Source: Alteromonas naphthalenivorans
GTDB lineage: Bacteria; Pseudomonadota; Gammaproteobacteria; Enterobacterales; Alteromonadaceae
NCBI RefSeq assembly: GCF_000213655.1
Contig: NC_015554.1
Location: 4,278,001-4,342,000, forward strand
Length of the DNA stretch: 64,000 bases
Direction: 5' to 3'
Shown here: positions 27,731 through 38,650 of the stretch, piece by piece
Layout of the letters: every line of letters starts with the position of its first letter
How positions within the stretch are numbered: the first letter of the stretch is position 1
The notes under the pieces: model-generated
The model's database searches: none
What the model was told of the DNA's origin: nothing
Seen by the model: only the letters and a program-made list of their open reading frames with translations
Program-made: the position numbers and the translations under genes

Positions 27731-30042
27731 TAACGCTTATCCCCTTTCTTCGAACGCGATGGTGCCCCCTTGCCTTTGGGCGCAGCTTTTTTAGGGCCTC
27801 GCTTGGCATTTCTAGGCGGCTTCTTCGCACTGGCTACTTTAACCTTCTTGCCGCCGGGGCCGCGCAGCATAGACTTATCCAGCAATAAATCAATCTTTCT
27901 TTCATCTAGGTTAACCGCAGCCACTTTCACTTCTACGGTATCGCCTAATCTAAATTGACGATGTCCCGACTCACCCGCCAGTATTTGTTTAACTTGATCG
28001 TAGTGATAGAAATCGTCATCAAGTGAAGTAATGTGTACTAGGCCATCAATGTGATATTCGGTTAAGCGAACAAACAAACCAAAGTTTGTCACTGAACTCA
28101 CTACGCCTTCAAAAGTGTCACCTACATGGTCAAGCATGAATTCACACTTAAGCCAGTCTGCAACATCACGGGTAGCATCGTCGGCACGACGCTCAGTCAT
28201 CGAGCACTGTTCGCCTAGCTGTTCAATTTCTTCAACGGTGTAATTCTTTGCACCTGAAACCGTATTTTTGCCCTTTTGCTTGGCAATAATCCCTTTTAAT
28301 GCGCGGTGAACTACCAAATCAGGGTAACGACGAATAGGTGACGTAAAGTGCGCATAAGCTTCAAGGGCTAAGCCGAAGTGGCCTAGGTTGTCACCATCAT
28401 AAATAGCCTGCTTCATTGAACGAAGCAGCATGGTTTGAATAAGCTCTTCGTCAGGGCGACCACGGGTTTTTAATACCACGTCGGTGAAATCTGCCGGTAA
28501 GGCTTCATCGGTAATTTTGTGCGGTACACCTATTTCAGCTAAGTAGCTGGTGAAAGCCGTCAACCTATCGGCATCTGGTTTATCGTGTACACGATAAAGC
28601 GTTGGCGCTTCATTTTCAGACAGTGTCAGTGCAGCACTAACGTTAGCTAAAATCATGCACTCTTCAATAAGTTTGTGGGCATCGTTACGGATAAGCGGCA
28701 CGATGTTTTCAATTTTACGCTGGGCGTTAAATACAAACTTACTTTCTTGGGTTTCAAACTCAATAGCACCACGGTGCTGACGGGCTTTTTTCAACGAGCG
28801 ATATAAATCGTGAAGATGGCGCAAATGCGGCACTTGTGCTTCATACCGTTGATGAAGATCTTTGTCGCCTTGCAGTATTTGCCATACCTTGGTGTAAGTT
28901 AAACGCGCGTGAGAATTCATTACGGCTTCATAGAATTGGTAAGTATCTAACTTACCTTGAGCGGTAATGGTCATCTCGCACACCATACACAAGCGATCAA
29001 CTTCTGGGTTCAGTGAACACAAGCCGTTAGACAGCACTTCCGGTAGCATAGGAATAACTTGCTCGGGGAAATACACCGAGTTGCCTCGCTGCTGGGCTTC
29101 ATCGTCTAACGCTGTGCCGTTTCGTACGTAGTAACTGACATCGGCAATGGCTACCCATAGTTGCCAACCACCATCATCTAACGGTTCACAATATACGGCA
29201 TCATCAAAATCGCGAGCGTCTTCACCATCGATGGTAACAAGTGGAAGCTGACGTAAATCGATTCGCCCTTCTTTTGCTTCATCTGGCACTTGCTCGGTAA
29301 GGCTTTTAACCTGTTTGGTAACGCCTTTTGGCCATTGGTGCGGAATATCAAAGGTGCGAAGCGCCATCTCTATTTCCATACCAGGCGCCATATGTTCACC
29401 TAGTACTTCAACAATTTTACCCACTGGGCTCATTTTACGACGTGGGCGCTGCGTAAGCTCAACCACCACTATTTGCCCCATACGGGCGCCGTGTACGTGT
29501 TCAGGAGGGATAACAATTTCATACTGTAGACGACTGTCATCTGGCACAACCATGCCAAACCCTTGCTCTACAAAGTAGCGACCAACAATAGGCTCTGAAC
29601 GCGGCTCTACCACCTGCGTAATAAAGGCTTCTTTACGACCGCGGCGGTCAGTGCCACTTACTCGTGCTTCTACAATATCGTCATGCAAAAACAGTTTCAT
29701 TTGGCCTGCACTAATGAACAGGTCTCCGCTTTTATCTTCCGGGCGTAAAAAGCCGAAGCCATCACGGTGGCCAATCACTTTACCGCGGAACAACTCATCT
29801 TGATCTTGAAGAATGTACTTCTTTTGACGGGTGAACTGAACTTGCCCTTCTCGCTCCATGGCGCGAAGGCGGCGTTGAATGCCAATGCGAGCATCTTCTT
29901 CTTCGGCATTTACTGCCGTACATATTTCAAGAAAAGACATAGGTCTGTCTTCTTCTTTCAATAAACTCATCAAAAACTCCCGGCTTGCTACCGGATTTTC
30001 GTACTTTTCTTTCTCGCGCTGATAATGCGGATCATCACTCAT
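27730..30042 (-). CDS. rnr: Ribonuclease R
   Basis: A 770-residue 3'-5' exoribonuclease of the RNB family. The order is: winged-helix region (about 1-85), two cold-shock domains (85-250), the RNB catalytic core with [13 protein letters not shown] near 285-297 holding the metal-binding aspartates, and an S1 domain (about 645-730) followed by a lysine-rich tail (about 735-770). The frame opens at 30075, but [17 protein letters not shown] at 30042 aligns with the E. coli start. It degrades structured RNA and takes part in tmRNA quality control and rRNA turnover. Confidence 0.96.
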   Translation of the reverse strand: MSDDPHYQREKEKYENPVASREFLMSLLKEEDRPMSFLEICTAVNAEEEDARIGIQRRLRAMEREGQVQFTRQKKYILQDQDELFRGKVIGHRDGFGFLRPEDKSGDLFISAGQMKLFLHDDIVEARVSGTDRRGRKEAFITQVVEPRSEPIVGRYFVEQGFGMVVPDDSRLQYEIVIPPEHVHGARMGQIVVVELTQRPRRKMSPVGKIVEVLGEHMAPGMEIEMALRTFDIPHQWPKGVTKQVKSLTEQVPDEAKEGRIDLRQLPLVTIDGEDARDFDDAVYCEPLDDGGWQLWVAIADVSYYVRNGTALDDEAQQRGNSVYFPEQVIPMLPEVLSNGLCSLNPEVDRLCMVCEMTITAQGKLDTYQFYEAVMNSHARLTYTKVWQILQGDKDLHQRYEAQVPHLRHLHDLYRSLKKARQHRGAIEFETQESKFVFNAQRKIENIVPLIRNDAHKLIEECMILANVSAALTLSENEAPTLYRVHDKPDADRLTAFTSYLAEIGVPHKITDEALPADFTDVVLKTRGRPDEELIQTMLLRSMKQAIYDGDNLGHFGLALEAYAHFTSPIRRYPDLVVHRALKGIIAKQKGKNTVSGAKNYTVEEIEQLGEQCSMTERRADDATRDVADWLKCEFMLDHVGDTFEGVVSSVTNFGLFVRLTEYHIDGLVHITSLDDDFYHYDQVKQILAGESGHRQFRLGDTVEVKVAAVNLDERKIDLLLDKSMLRGPGGKKVKVASAKKPPRNAKRGPKKAAPKGKGAPSRSKKGDKR

Positions 30043-30136
30043 AGAGTTGTTCTGTCGCCTCGTTAGTTTATTCATTTTTCAAACACTGTTGCCCATGTTC
30101 TACGCATAGCAATTTTAAAGCGTTCGATTTACGCAC

Positions 30137-30165
30137 AGTATAACAGCAATCTGCACAAAACATTA
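30137..30165 (-). promoter_or_regulatory. Extended -10 promoter of rnr-rlmB
   Basis: TGTTATACT on the minus strand gives a TGn extended -10 with TATACT (30137-30142). The -35 position is unremarkable. It is 95 bases ahead of the rnr start at 30042. Confidence 0.5.
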
Positions 30166-30254
30166 CGTTATAAAACTGCCATGCCAGTGTCATACACTTT
30201 CGATATATCTTTAGTTCTCAATCACTAAAAAAATAACCCTTACGGACATGCCTT

Positions 30255-31940
30255 ATGGACAGACGTTCTTTTATTAAATTAAGTTCTATTACCGGTGCCA
30301 GTGTTGCCATTGCAACAGGTTTAGCCGGCTGTGTTTCTACTAAAAAGCCACAAGATAGTGCCAGCTTCACTCATGGCATTGCTAGCGGCGATCCTCTGCA
30401 TAATAGCGTTATTCTTTGGACCCGAGCTTTGCCCGACAAAAAAGCAGCAAACGCTAACATTTTATGGGAAGTATCTACTTCAAAAGATTTTAGTACGCTT
30501 GTTGCCAGTGATATTGCCCAGGCTCAGCAATCACGAGACTATACTGTTAAAGTTGATGTTTCCGGTTTGAATCCTGCCACCCGCTATTATTATCGCTTCA
30601 AAAGCGCAAATAGTATGAGCGAAGTAGGTACAACATTAACCTTACCGAAAGAAAATGTAAGCCAGGTAACGTTCGGAGTGTTTTCATGTTCTAACTACCC
30701 TGCGGGCTTTTTTACGCCTTATGCTGATGCTGCGTCACAGCAGAATATTGATTTTGTATTGCATTTAGGCGACTACATTTACGAATATGATGGCGAAGGC
30801 TATGCCACCGAACATGCTAAAGAATTAGGCCGCACGTTTGCCGAAGACAACGATACCGAGTTGTATACTCTTGAAGATTACCGTAAACGCTACGCGCTCT
30901 ATCGTACTGACCAAGGTTTATTAGATTTACACCGTGCTAAGCCTTTTATTGTGGTGTGGGACGATCATGAGATCACTAACGACACCTACAAAGATGGTGC
31001 TGAAAATCATCAGGAAGATGAGGGGGATTTTTATGCGCGCAGAGCCGCGGCGGTGCAAGCCTATTATGAGTGGCTCCCCATTCGACCTACCTTTGGTGAA
31101 AGCAGATTAGAAATATATCGACAGTTTACCTTTGGCGACTTGGTTGACCTATACATGCTAGATACTCGTGTTTTAGCGCGAGATAAGCAGTTAGCCTATA
31201 GTGACTTTCGCAACCCTGATGCTCCCGATTCCGAGGCTTTTGATTTACCCAGCTTTACCAAGGCGATTAGTGCGCCGGAACGAGGTTTACTGGGGGATGC
31301 TCAACGAACATGGCTTAACACGGCCATGAACGATAGCAAAGCGAAGTGGCAAGTATTAGGGCAGCAGCTTTTAATTGGCCGCATGATGTTTCCTGCCTCT
31401 ATCTTTAATGGTGTCCCTTTTGAAAAAATTCCTGCTCATGTGCACGCCCTTGCAAATAGCAAACGCAGAAAGCTAGCCGGAGAAACCATTTCAGCACAAG
31501 AAGAAAAGCTGCTAGCCGCTGCCATGCCATACAACCTTGATGCCTGGGATGGCTATCCGGTAGAAAGGGAAAAATTGCTAACCGCAGTGCAACAATTAAA
31601 TAAACCAGTGATCGCGTTAGCGGGCGACACGCACAATGCGTGGCATAACACCTTAACCTTGCAAGATGGCACCGCGGTGGCAACGGAGCTTGCCACATCC
31701 AGTGTTTCATCGCCGGGTATGGAGCATTATTTAAAAATGGATGCTGACACTGCGAAAATTATGGCGGAGGATCTTCCTGTACTTATCGATGATTTAGCAT
31801 ATTGCAATTTGCATCAGCGGGGATATTTAACGGTATCTTTTACTGAAAAACAGGCGGTTGCCACGTGGCGTTATGTAGATACGATTAAATCCACATCATC
31901 CAGTACAGTAAATAGTCATGAGTTTGTTATTGAGGGCTGA
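30255..31940 (+). CDS. phoD: PhoD-type alkaline phosphatase, Tat-exported
   Basis: A 561-residue metallophosphatase of the PhoD family. The N-terminus MDRRSFIKL is a twin-arginine signal, and its hydrophobic stretch ends in LAGC, so it may also be lipidated. FTHGIASGDPLHNSVILWTRA is the PhoD N-terminal domain; metal-site motifs are HLGDYIYEYDG, VVWDDHEITNDTYKDGAENH near residue 235, and ALAGDTHNAWHN near 455. It releases phosphate from phosphate mono- and diesters in the periplasm or at the surface. It is transcribed alone, divergently from rnr; a single imperfect PHO-box half site upstream is not convincing. Confidence 0.93.
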   Translation: MDRRSFIKLSSITGASVAIATGLAGCVSTKKPQDSASFTHGIASGDPLHNSVILWTRALPDKKAANANILWEVSTSKDFSTLVASDIAQAQQSRDYTVKVDVSGLNPATRYYYRFKSANSMSEVGTTLTLPKENVSQVTFGVFSCSNYPAGFFTPYADAASQQNIDFVLHLGDYIYEYDGEGYATEHAKELGRTFAEDNDTELYTLEDYRKRYALYRTDQGLLDLHRAKPFIVVWDDHEITNDTYKDGAENHQEDEGDFYARRAAAVQAYYEWLPIRPTFGESRLEIYRQFTFGDLVDLYMLDTRVLARDKQLAYSDFRNPDAPDSEAFDLPSFTKAISAPERGLLGDAQRTWLNTAMNDSKAKWQVLGQQLLIGRMMFPASIFNGVPFEKIPAHVHALANSKRRKLAGETISAQEEKLLAAAMPYNLDAWDGYPVEREKLLTAVQQLNKPVIALAGDTHNAWHNTLTLQDGTAVATELATSSVSSPGMEHYLKMDADTAKIMAEDLPVLIDDLAYCNLHQRGYLTVSFTEKQAVATWRYVDTIKSTSSSTVNSHEFVIEG

Positions 31941-32057
31941 CGAAAGCCTGATTAGTGGCCAAGTAGAGGCTAAGTAAAAAAGTAAGTAGTGGCTGGGCAA
32001 AGTCTGAATTGATACGAGTAAAGCGCTAGCCCCGTTACTTGCCACCTAGCACCAAGA

Positions 32058-32103
32058 CAAAAAAAATCCCGTTACCGCCAAAAGCGAAACGGGATTTTTT
32101 ATT
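32058..32103. terminator. Bidirectional terminator between phoD and the TonB receptor gene
   Basis: AAAAAATCCCGTT pairs with AACGGGATTTTTT around 14 bases (32061-32100). The A and T flanks serve both convergent genes. Confidence 0.9.
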
Positions 32104-32121
32104 ATTTAAAAGCTACCGATA

Positions 32122-34455
32122 TTAGTAGCTATAGTAGAAGCGAACGCCTGCAATGCGCGGCATACCACGAACATAGGTAGGAATACCTAAACCACCACCC
32201 GTATTACCAGCATCAATTACATATTCTTTATCGAAGGCATTTTCTAAATACACTTCATACGCAAAGCTGCTGGCTTCTTGTGAGAACTGTACTGAAATAT
32301 CTGTTAAAGAATGAGTATCTTGCGATAAACCCGGGTAATTACTGCTTTCAAAGAATACTTCAGACTGGAAGCTAGTTAACCAATTCACATTTACAAGCCA
32401 GTTTTGAACTTCAAATTCCTTATTGATGTTTATCGCACCGCTCACTTCTGGCGCTAAGCGGAATTTATTGCCAGCATATTGAAATGGGCTACCATCGGCC
32501 GTTTCATCAGCAAATTCTGCGTCTAAGAAACCAATGCTACCGGTAATCGATAAGGTATCGCTGTAATGGTAGGTTCCCATGCCTTCAATACCGGACATGG
32601 TTGAATCACCCACGGTTACGGTAATGGATTGTAAAGTTTCAGGATCAGTATAAGACTGCTGATAATCGCTATATTCATAGGTAAAAACCGCACCGGAGAA
32701 GGTGAAATTGTTACTTTGATATTTAACGCCTAAATCGTAGCTATCAACAATTTCAGCTTTAGTCGTCGATACACCAGAGAAGTCGGCATTAACTACAGGT
32801 GAGCGACGGCCTCGGGCGTAGTTCGCATAGAGATTCCAGTTATCGTTCATGTCATAACTTACAGCAAAACGAGGTAGCGTATCGTCAAAGTCGCCTTCCC
32901 CCTCAAATTCAAACGTGCCTGAATCTAATGTATAGGTATTTTTGGTATAGCGAGTTTCATCAATGTAGCGCACGCCGGCGGTCACATTCACTTTATCAGT
33001 CACAAAGTAAGAAACTTCTGCCACATAAGAAGTAATGTCTAACTCAGCTTCAAAGATGTACGGGCCTTGAATTATAGTAGAGGGGAAGTCTGCACTTGAA
33101 ATTGGCGTGCCATCGGCATTAAACAATGAAGACACTAACATAGCGCGCAAAGCTTCAATTTCTTCAAGCGAGGCATCGGTAGCAATGTTTTGATTGAGCG
33201 GAATATTCGAAGACGCTTCTAATTGCGCTTTTACCGCATCGAAGGTGCCGCGTACAAACGGGTCTACCATAACGTAATACGGCAATATTGAGTCGTCTTG
33301 GCTTACTGAGGCGCCCACAAAAGCCACCAGCTTTTCGCCCGCATCATAAACCAAGCGCATAGAACCACCGCTTAGTGTTGCATCGTTATCGAAGTAAGCA
33401 TCTTGAATTCTAAGGGCCGAACCATCGGCATCAAACCCTTCACTCACTTCTACATCTTTATAATACGCATCGCCATGAAACATTAAGCTGTTGCTAATAT
33501 CGTAATCTAATGAAATATCGTAGGCCTGCAGTGTACGCTCAATACCAAGCTCACTGCCCATACTAAATTCAGCCGCTGTAAACGGGCTGGTATCGCCGCC
33601 ATTAGGCGCAATCGAGCCTGATTTAAATGCAATACCTGGTTGGTCGTTATATTCCATTGAAGCACGGGCTATTATTTCAAAGTTATCGTAGCTGGCTTTC
33701 CATGTACCACGTAGGGCTTGTACTGAAATACCTTGCAGATCTTCACTGTTACAGGGCACGGTATTACCTAAATGATCAATCATGTCGGCGTTGCCATAGT
33801 AGCTGTCTTCAGAGCAGGCATTGTTTTCTACAATACCGTCCATCTGACGATATAAGCCGGCAATACGCACGCTATGATTGTCATTAATAGGTGTATTGAC
33901 CATGAACTCGGCTTCTTTGCCCGACTCAGTGTCGTAACCTAGCTGAACCCTTGCTTCCTTTTCATTGGTAGGCAAGTGAGAGTGAATACTGATAGCACCG
34001 TTAGCCGCGGCAACACCAAATAGTGTGGGCTGCGGGCCTTTTAATACTTCGACACGAGCAATATCGTAAAGCGCTACACTTGATACTGTTTTCTTACTGA
34101 TATCGAAGCCATCTTGATATACCGAGATACGTGGAGTAGCCGAAACGGAAGAGCCGTCGTCTGTAACGCCACGAATATTAAATGAAGGTAGGCTTACCGC
34201 TTGTTCTTGAATTTGAACGTTTGGCAAAACGCGAGAAAGCTCATCAAGTTCCATAATGTTTGTGCGCTCTAAAAAGTCGCCTGAAATAACATCCATGGTT
34301 ACCGGAACATCCATTATCGATTGCTCACGCATTTGAGCAGTAACGGTAATTTCTTCAATGTAGTCTTTCTCATCTGCTGGTGAATCTGTATTAGCAAATG
34401 TTGGGGCGGCCAATGCACTAAAAATAGCGCTGGCTAATAGCGTTTTTGAAAACAT
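32122..34455 (-). CDS. TonB-dependent outer-membrane receptor
   Basis: A 777-residue receptor. Residues 1-21 are a signal peptide; the TonB box is EEITVTAQ near 31-38; the plug domain (about 45-155) includes QSIMDVPVTMDVISG, FNIRGVTDDG and RVEVLKGPQPTLFG; the rest is a 22-strand barrel ending in the aromatic tail GVRFYYSY. The set of motifs resembles iron or vitamin receptors of the family common in Alteromonas, but barrel loops do not reveal the substrate. The gene is alone between phoD and motX. Confidence 0.93.
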   Translation of the reverse strand: MFSKTLLASAIFSALAAPTFANTDSPADEKDYIEEITVTAQMREQSIMDVPVTMDVISGDFLERTNIMELDELSRVLPNVQIQEQAVSLPSFNIRGVTDDGSSVSATPRISVYQDGFDISKKTVSSVALYDIARVEVLKGPQPTLFGVAAANGAISIHSHLPTNEKEARVQLGYDTESGKEAEFMVNTPINDNHSVRIAGLYRQMDGIVENNACSEDSYYGNADMIDHLGNTVPCNSEDLQGISVQALRGTWKASYDNFEIIARASMEYNDQPGIAFKSGSIAPNGGDTSPFTAAEFSMGSELGIERTLQAYDISLDYDISNSLMFHGDAYYKDVEVSEGFDADGSALRIQDAYFDNDATLSGGSMRLVYDAGEKLVAFVGASVSQDDSILPYYVMVDPFVRGTFDAVKAQLEASSNIPLNQNIATDASLEEIEALRAMLVSSLFNADGTPISSADFPSTIIQGPYIFEAELDITSYVAEVSYFVTDKVNVTAGVRYIDETRYTKNTYTLDSGTFEFEGEGDFDDTLPRFAVSYDMNDNWNLYANYARGRRSPVVNADFSGVSTTKAEIVDSYDLGVKYQSNNFTFSGAVFTYEYSDYQQSYTDPETLQSITVTVGDSTMSGIEGMGTYHYSDTLSITGSIGFLDAEFADETADGSPFQYAGNKFRLAPEVSGAININKEFEVQNWLVNVNWLTSFQSEVFFESSNYPGLSQDTHSLTDISVQFSQEASSFAYEVYLENAFDKEYVIDAGNTGGGLGIPTYVRGMPRIAGVRFYYSY

Positions 34456-34901
34456 GTGTGTCCCTTAATGAATATCTCGTTAATGTGTTCTGCGCTTGGT
34501 TGTGTGTGTTTTTTCATGGTTTATTGCAGTAGTGGTCAGAGCTCTGCAAAGCAGATGAATCTAATCTTGTTATAAGACGAAATGATGAAGCGAAGGTGAC
34601 AGGTAAGAGGCAGTTTTATGACAACATGTTTCAAAACCCAATAAATATCATGCACGTATATAAGTACACAATGAATGTGTTGGATTGGAGTAAGAGGCTA
34701 TTGATAGCCTACTGGATGTTTTTTCTTGCGGTTTTAATTTATTAAAGTCGCACTATATTACGTTTTAAGTGAATTGCGGTTTAAGTGAATTTGCTCAAGC
34801 ATTGTTGCAGTGGGGGAAGTTTTCGAGCGCGCCATATACTTTTTAGCGAACGTGCTTAATGGCGGGCGAACGTGCTACCAGTGATTGCTAGCCTAAGTGG
34901 A
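34456..34901. other. 446-base intergenic region with several short repeats
   Basis: Between the receptor and motX. It holds a 10-base palindrome CAGAGCTCTG (34537-34546), a perfect 7+7 inverted repeat AGGCTAT-TG-ATAGCCT (34695-34710), a direct repeat TTTAAGTGAATT (34764-34775 and 34780-34791) and a direct repeat GCGAACGTGCT (34846-34856 and 34866-34876). No gene is visible. The promoter of the receptor gene must lie here. Confidence 0.5.
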
Positions 34902-35546
34902 TTAGCTGTCTAGTGGGCGTTTTGCTGCGCGTACTGCTTTAGGGTGCATTAGCTGTTCAAGCTTGCTTAAGTAACTGGCTATTTTTTGATGCTGTGCTTT
35001 GTCGTTAGTGACTGAGTTATGTAACCAATGATAGGCATCTTGATAGTCGTAAGGGCTGCCGTAACCGTCAAGAAATAGCTCAACTAACTGCAATTGCGCC
35101 TTTAAACTTTTAAGCGCTGCGGCTTCTCGCAAATACACTACCGCTCTTTCTTTATTTTGTTGTACTAAAGTGCCGTTCGCATAATAACGACCTAACTGTT
35201 CTAACGCAGCAGGGAAACCTTGGTTCGCTGCATCTTCAATATGGGTCATGCCCCTGGCAGGTTCAGCATCTACACATACGCCCCAGGCTAACATATCGCC
35301 CCATAAAAACTGGTAGGCAGGCACTTTAAGTATATCCGCACGGGCTTCAATATCTTGTACAAGCTGACACCTATCGGCGACCACTTTATCTAAGTGGGTG
35401 TTGGCATTAATCATATCGATAAGCGCATTTTGATCGTATAACTGTACCGCACGAATTTCATCAATGGTTTCCCCTTCAGCCAACACCGCGGCGCTGAAAA
35501 GTGTAGAAAGCAATAAACAGATTGTGGGCAGTGAATACAGTTTCAT
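34902..35546 (-). CDS. motX: Sodium-type flagellar motor protein MotX
   Basis: A 214-residue periplasmic protein. Residues 1-23 are a signal peptide. The centre carries Sel1-like repeats; LEQLGRYYANGTLVQQNKERAVVYLREAAAL near 110-140 and YGSPYDYQDAYHWLHNSVT near 160-180 match, from memory, Vibrio MotX in length and phrasing. MotX, with MotY, forms the T-ring that attaches PomAB stators to the polar flagellum. No other flagellar gene is nearby, as is usual for motX. Two cysteines (C60 and C92 region) are conserved. Confidence 0.85.
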   Translation of the reverse strand: MKLYSLPTICLLLSTLFSAAVLAEGETIDEIRAVQLYDQNALIDMINANTHLDKVVADRCQLVQDIEARADILKVPAYQFLWGDMLAWGVCVDAEPARGMTHIEDAANQGFPAALEQLGRYYANGTLVQQNKERAVVYLREAAALKSLKAQLQLVELFLDGYGSPYDYQDAYHWLHNSVTNDKAQHQKIASYLSKLEQLMHPKAVRAAKRPLDS

Positions 35547-35812
35547 ATCAATGGCTTCTTTATTTAGACGTTGGTATTTTAAGTTAAAGTCTTAAGTTAA
35601 AGTCTGAGGTTAATGTCTACAAACCATGCTTCTAAAGCGTTTAGGTATAATGGCAAAGAAACAAATAAGGGTATGAATATGACGATATTTGCATCTAGAC
35701 CTTAATGGCTATGTTTAATTATCGGCCATTAAAGCGAATACTTAATGCTAGTTTAACGAGGCTTGTTTAACGGGGCATGTTAAACAGCAGCCCCGCTACA
35801 AGCGTGTATTCT

Positions 35813-36064
35813 TTAGTGGCTACTTTTGCGGTTACACAACGCCGATTGCAGATGGCGGGAATGATCGGCCAAATCTATTCCTAAGTCGGTAAGGTAACCG
35901 CCATCGGGCTGAGTAATCAGACCCTTTGCATAAAGTCTTGATGCAGCATTCACCATTGATTGGCTGGCATCGTGATGTATCTTTAGGCCTTGTAATAAAC
36001 TGTCTGTAGGGAACTTAACTAATAAGTTAAGTTCGTCGAGCATGTCCTGGTCAAATATTGTCAT
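35813..36064 (-). CDS. Small conserved protein, TIGR02647 type
   Basis: An 83-residue soluble protein. LDELNLLVKF, GLKIHHDAS, RLYAKGLITQPDGGYLTDLGIDLADH are the conserved blocks of the TIGR02647 family, whose function is unknown to me; the GLITQPDGGYLT element resembles a winged-helix wing, so nucleic-acid binding is conceivable. It is alone. Downstream, TGTTTAAC/GTTAAACA (35764-35786) overlaps GGGGC/GCCCC, giving two mutually exclusive hairpins. Confidence 0.75.
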   Translation of the reverse strand: MTIFDQDMLDELNLLVKFPTDSLLQGLKIHHDASQSMVNAASRLYAKGLITQPDGGYLTDLGIDLADHSRHLQSALCNRKSSH

Positions 36065-36311
36065 ACACTCACCTTAGGCAAAAAAGGGTATTATTGTTTT
36101 TCACTCTTTTGTATTGACAGTTCAACTACTTGAAGTTCAACCGCACTAACGCTATCAGACTACCATTTACGTAGGGTGTCCAGATTATTTTATCAACATA
36201 CGCCGCTAAAACCTGATAAGCCACCCTTTTAGCCCACTGAACTGATCGGACTTTGTGTCGAAATAGTATATTCTTGTTCCTAACTTTAGTCTGCGGATAC
36301 CCCCTGTTCAA

Positions 36312-37799
36312 ATGAAGTACAAAGATTTACGTGACTTTATTCACCAGTTGGAAGCCAAAGGTGAATTGGTTCGCATTAGCCAGCCAATCGATACCGATTT
36401 AGAAATGACCGAAATAGCTGACCGTACATTACGTGCCGGTGGCCCTGCGCTATTATTTGAAAACCCTAAAAACCATAGCATGCCTGTATTGGCCAACTTA
36501 TTTGGCACACCAGAACGTGTGGCAATGGGAATGGGGCAAGAATCGGTTGCGGCACTTCGAGAAGTGGGCGAATTACTGGCCTATTTAAAAGAACCCGAAC
36601 CACCTAAAGGACTAAAGGATTTATGGCAAAAACTGCCTGTTTTTAAACAGGTACTGAATATGCCAGCCAAGGTCGTAAAAAAAGCACCTTGCCAAGAAGT
36701 CGTACTAACCGGTGATGATGTCGATTTAGGTAAACTGCCTATCCAGCGTTGCTGGCCCGGTGATGCCGCGCCGCTTATTACGTGGGGGTTAAGTGTGACT
36801 AAAGGCCCGCATAAAAACCGCCAGAACCTAGGTATCTATCGCCAGCAGGTTATCGGTAAGAACAAGCTTATTATGCGTTGGTTATCTCACCGTGGTGGTG
36901 CGCTCGATTTTCGTGAATGGTGCCAAACTCACCCAGGAAAACCCTATCCGGTAAGCGTGGCACTAGGGGCCGATCCGGCCACTATTTTAGGTGCCGTTAC
37001 TCCTGTGCCTGACACCCTTTCCGAATATGCCTTTGCAGGGTTGTTGCGAGGCGATAAAACTGAAGTGGTTAAATCGATAAGTAACGACCTGCAAGTGCCT
37101 GCAAGCGCTGAAATTGTTCTGGAAGGTTATATTGCACAAGACGAAGTCGCGCCCGAAGGGCCTTACGGCGATCATACTGGTTACTACAACGAAGTTGATG
37201 ACTTCCCTGTGTTTACGGTAACCCATATTACCCATCGTAAAGATCCTATTTACCATTCAACGTATACCGGTCGCCCGCCTGATGAGCCAGCTATTTTAGG
37301 CGTAGCATTAAACGAAGTATTCGTGCCTATTTTGCAAAAACAGTTTCCAGAAATTGTAGACTTTTACCTACCGCCAGAAGGGTGTTCTTACCGCATGGCT
37401 GTGGTTACCATGAAAAAACAATATCCGGGTCATGCTAAGCGCGTAATGATGGGGGTTTGGTCGTTTTTACGACAGTTTATGTACACAAAGTTTGTGATAG
37501 TGTGCGATGACGACGTAAACGCCCGCGACTGGAACGATGTGATTTGGGCCATTACCACGCGTATGGATCCGGCACGCGATACGGTTATGATTGAAAATAC
37601 TCCCATCGACTATTTAGATTTTGCTTCGCCAGTGTCTGGCCTTGGGTCGAAGATGGGGATGGACGCCACCAATAAAATGCCCGGCGAAACCGACCGTGAA
37701 TGGGGCGAACCCATTGTGATGGACGAAGACGTGAAAAAACGGGTGGATGATATCTGGGATGAACTTGGTATCATGGACTTACCAACGGCGAAACGCTAA
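36312..37799 (+). CDS. ubiD: 3-octaprenyl-4-hydroxybenzoate carboxy-lyase UbiD
   Basis: A 495-residue UbiD (E. coli 497). [22 protein letters not shown], the prenyl-FMN and metal-binding region [17 protein letters not shown] and [17 protein letters not shown], and the catalytic segment [12 protein letters not shown] near residues 280-291 (E-x-P-x-G-D) are typical. It removes the carboxyl group of 3-polyprenyl-4-hydroxybenzoate in ubiquinone synthesis, using the prenylated FMN made by UbiX. It is followed 23 bases later by fre, an order seen in other gammaproteobacteria. A possible promoter TTGAAG-17-TATCAG lies at 36130-36170. Confidence 0.97.
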   Translation: MKYKDLRDFIHQLEAKGELVRISQPIDTDLEMTEIADRTLRAGGPALLFENPKNHSMPVLANLFGTPERVAMGMGQESVAALREVGELLAYLKEPEPPKGLKDLWQKLPVFKQVLNMPAKVVKKAPCQEVVLTGDDVDLGKLPIQRCWPGDAAPLITWGLSVTKGPHKNRQNLGIYRQQVIGKNKLIMRWLSHRGGALDFREWCQTHPGKPYPVSVALGADPATILGAVTPVPDTLSEYAFAGLLRGDKTEVVKSISNDLQVPASAEIVLEGYIAQDEVAPEGPYGDHTGYYNEVDDFPVFTVTHITHRKDPIYHSTYTGRPPDEPAILGVALNEVFVPILQKQFPEIVDFYLPPEGCSYRMAVVTMKKQYPGHAKRVMMGVWSFLRQFMYTKFVIVCDDDVNARDWNDVIWAITTRMDPARDTVMIENTPIDYLDFASPVSGLGSKMGMDATNKMPGETDREWGEPIVMDEDVKKRVDDIWDELGIMDLPTAKR

Positions 37800-37822
37800 C
37801 AGCAAACGTAAGAAGAGATTAC

Positions 37823-38518
37823 ATGTCAGAAATTAAATGTAAGGTTGCCAGCATCACGCCGTTAACCGACGTAGTATACAAAATTGAATTAACACCTCCC
37901 GCGCCAGTTGCCTTTCAAGCAGGCCAGTACGCACTTATTGATATGGGCGAAAAAGACAAGCGCCCCTTCTCTATTGCCAATGCAGCCTATGATAATTCAC
38001 GCATTGAACTTCACATTGGCGCAGAGCCTGGCAATACTTTCGCCGGCGAAGTATTAAGTCGGATGAAAGAAGAAGGCGAAATTAGTCTTAGCGTAAATAA
38101 CGGTGAAGCCTTTTTACAATCAAATGGCTTGCCGATGGTACTAATCGCTGGCGGCACAGGCTTTTCCTACACCTACTCTATCTTACAGCAGCATCTGAAC
38201 AGCGGTGATAAAACACCTATTACCCTTTATTGGGGAGGCCGTCATACCGGTGATTTATATCTATCAGAAGCGCTAAATGCACTCGCTGCCAAGCACGATA
38301 ACTTTACCTTTGTACCTGTAGTGGAATTTGCCGAAGACGACTGGAAAGGTAGAACAGGATGGGTTCACCATGCAGTATTAGCCGACCATACAGACTTCGA
38401 ACACATGCAAGTGTATGTAGCAGGGCGTTTTGAAATGGCTAAAACTGTACGTGAAGACTTTACCGTTCGCGGCTTAAAAGTAGAAAACCTATTTGGCGAT
38501 GCCTTCGCGTTTATTTAA
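37823..38518 (+). CDS. fre: NAD(P)H-flavin reductase Fre
   Basis: A 231-residue reductase (E. coli Fre 233). The FAD/flavin-binding RPFSIANAA near residues 50-58, the NAD(P)-binding LIAGGTGFSYTYSIL near 110 and LYWGGRHTGDLYL near 136-148 are family motifs. It supplies reduced free flavin to UbiX or other enzymes. A large hairpin and a terminator follow (38588-38672). Confidence 0.95.
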   Translation: MSEIKCKVASITPLTDVVYKIELTPPAPVAFQAGQYALIDMGEKDKRPFSIANAAYDNSRIELHIGAEPGNTFAGEVLSRMKEEGEISLSVNNGEAFLQSNGLPMVLIAGGTGFSYTYSILQQHLNSGDKTPITLYWGGRHTGDLYLSEALNALAAKHDNFTFVPVVEFAEDDWKGRTGWVHHAVLADHTDFEHMQVYVAGRFEMAKTVREDFTVRGLKVENLFGDAFAFI

Positions 38519-38587
38519 ACATACGTACATATTGTTACATTTTAAAATGGTGACTTTGTACATACAGAGATAGTATGAAAATTGATT

Positions 38588-38637
38588 AACAAAGCGTTGA
38601 GCACCTTCCCACTGACTGCTCAACGAGTTGCTTTGTT
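38588..38637 (+). other. Long imperfect hairpin in the 3' region of fre
   Basis: AACAAAGC-GTTGAGCA (38588-38603) pairs with TGCTCAAC-(GAGTT bulge)-GCTTTGTT (38617-38637), 16 base pairs with one asymmetric five-base bulge and a 13-base loop. It has no T-run after it, so it is not a simple terminator. An RNA 3'-end processing or stability element is possible. Confidence 0.6.
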
Positions 38638-38650
38638 ATAATCGGTATCC

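Noticed and set aside
30187..30205. Possible PHO box upstream of phoD (GTGTCAT half site)
   Set aside because: Only one half matches; the second half at the expected spacing has several mismatches.
36126..36311. 61-codon minus-strand frame ahead of ubiD
   Set aside because: It has no ribosome binding site, covers the likely ubiD promoter and has no recognisable composition of a real protein.
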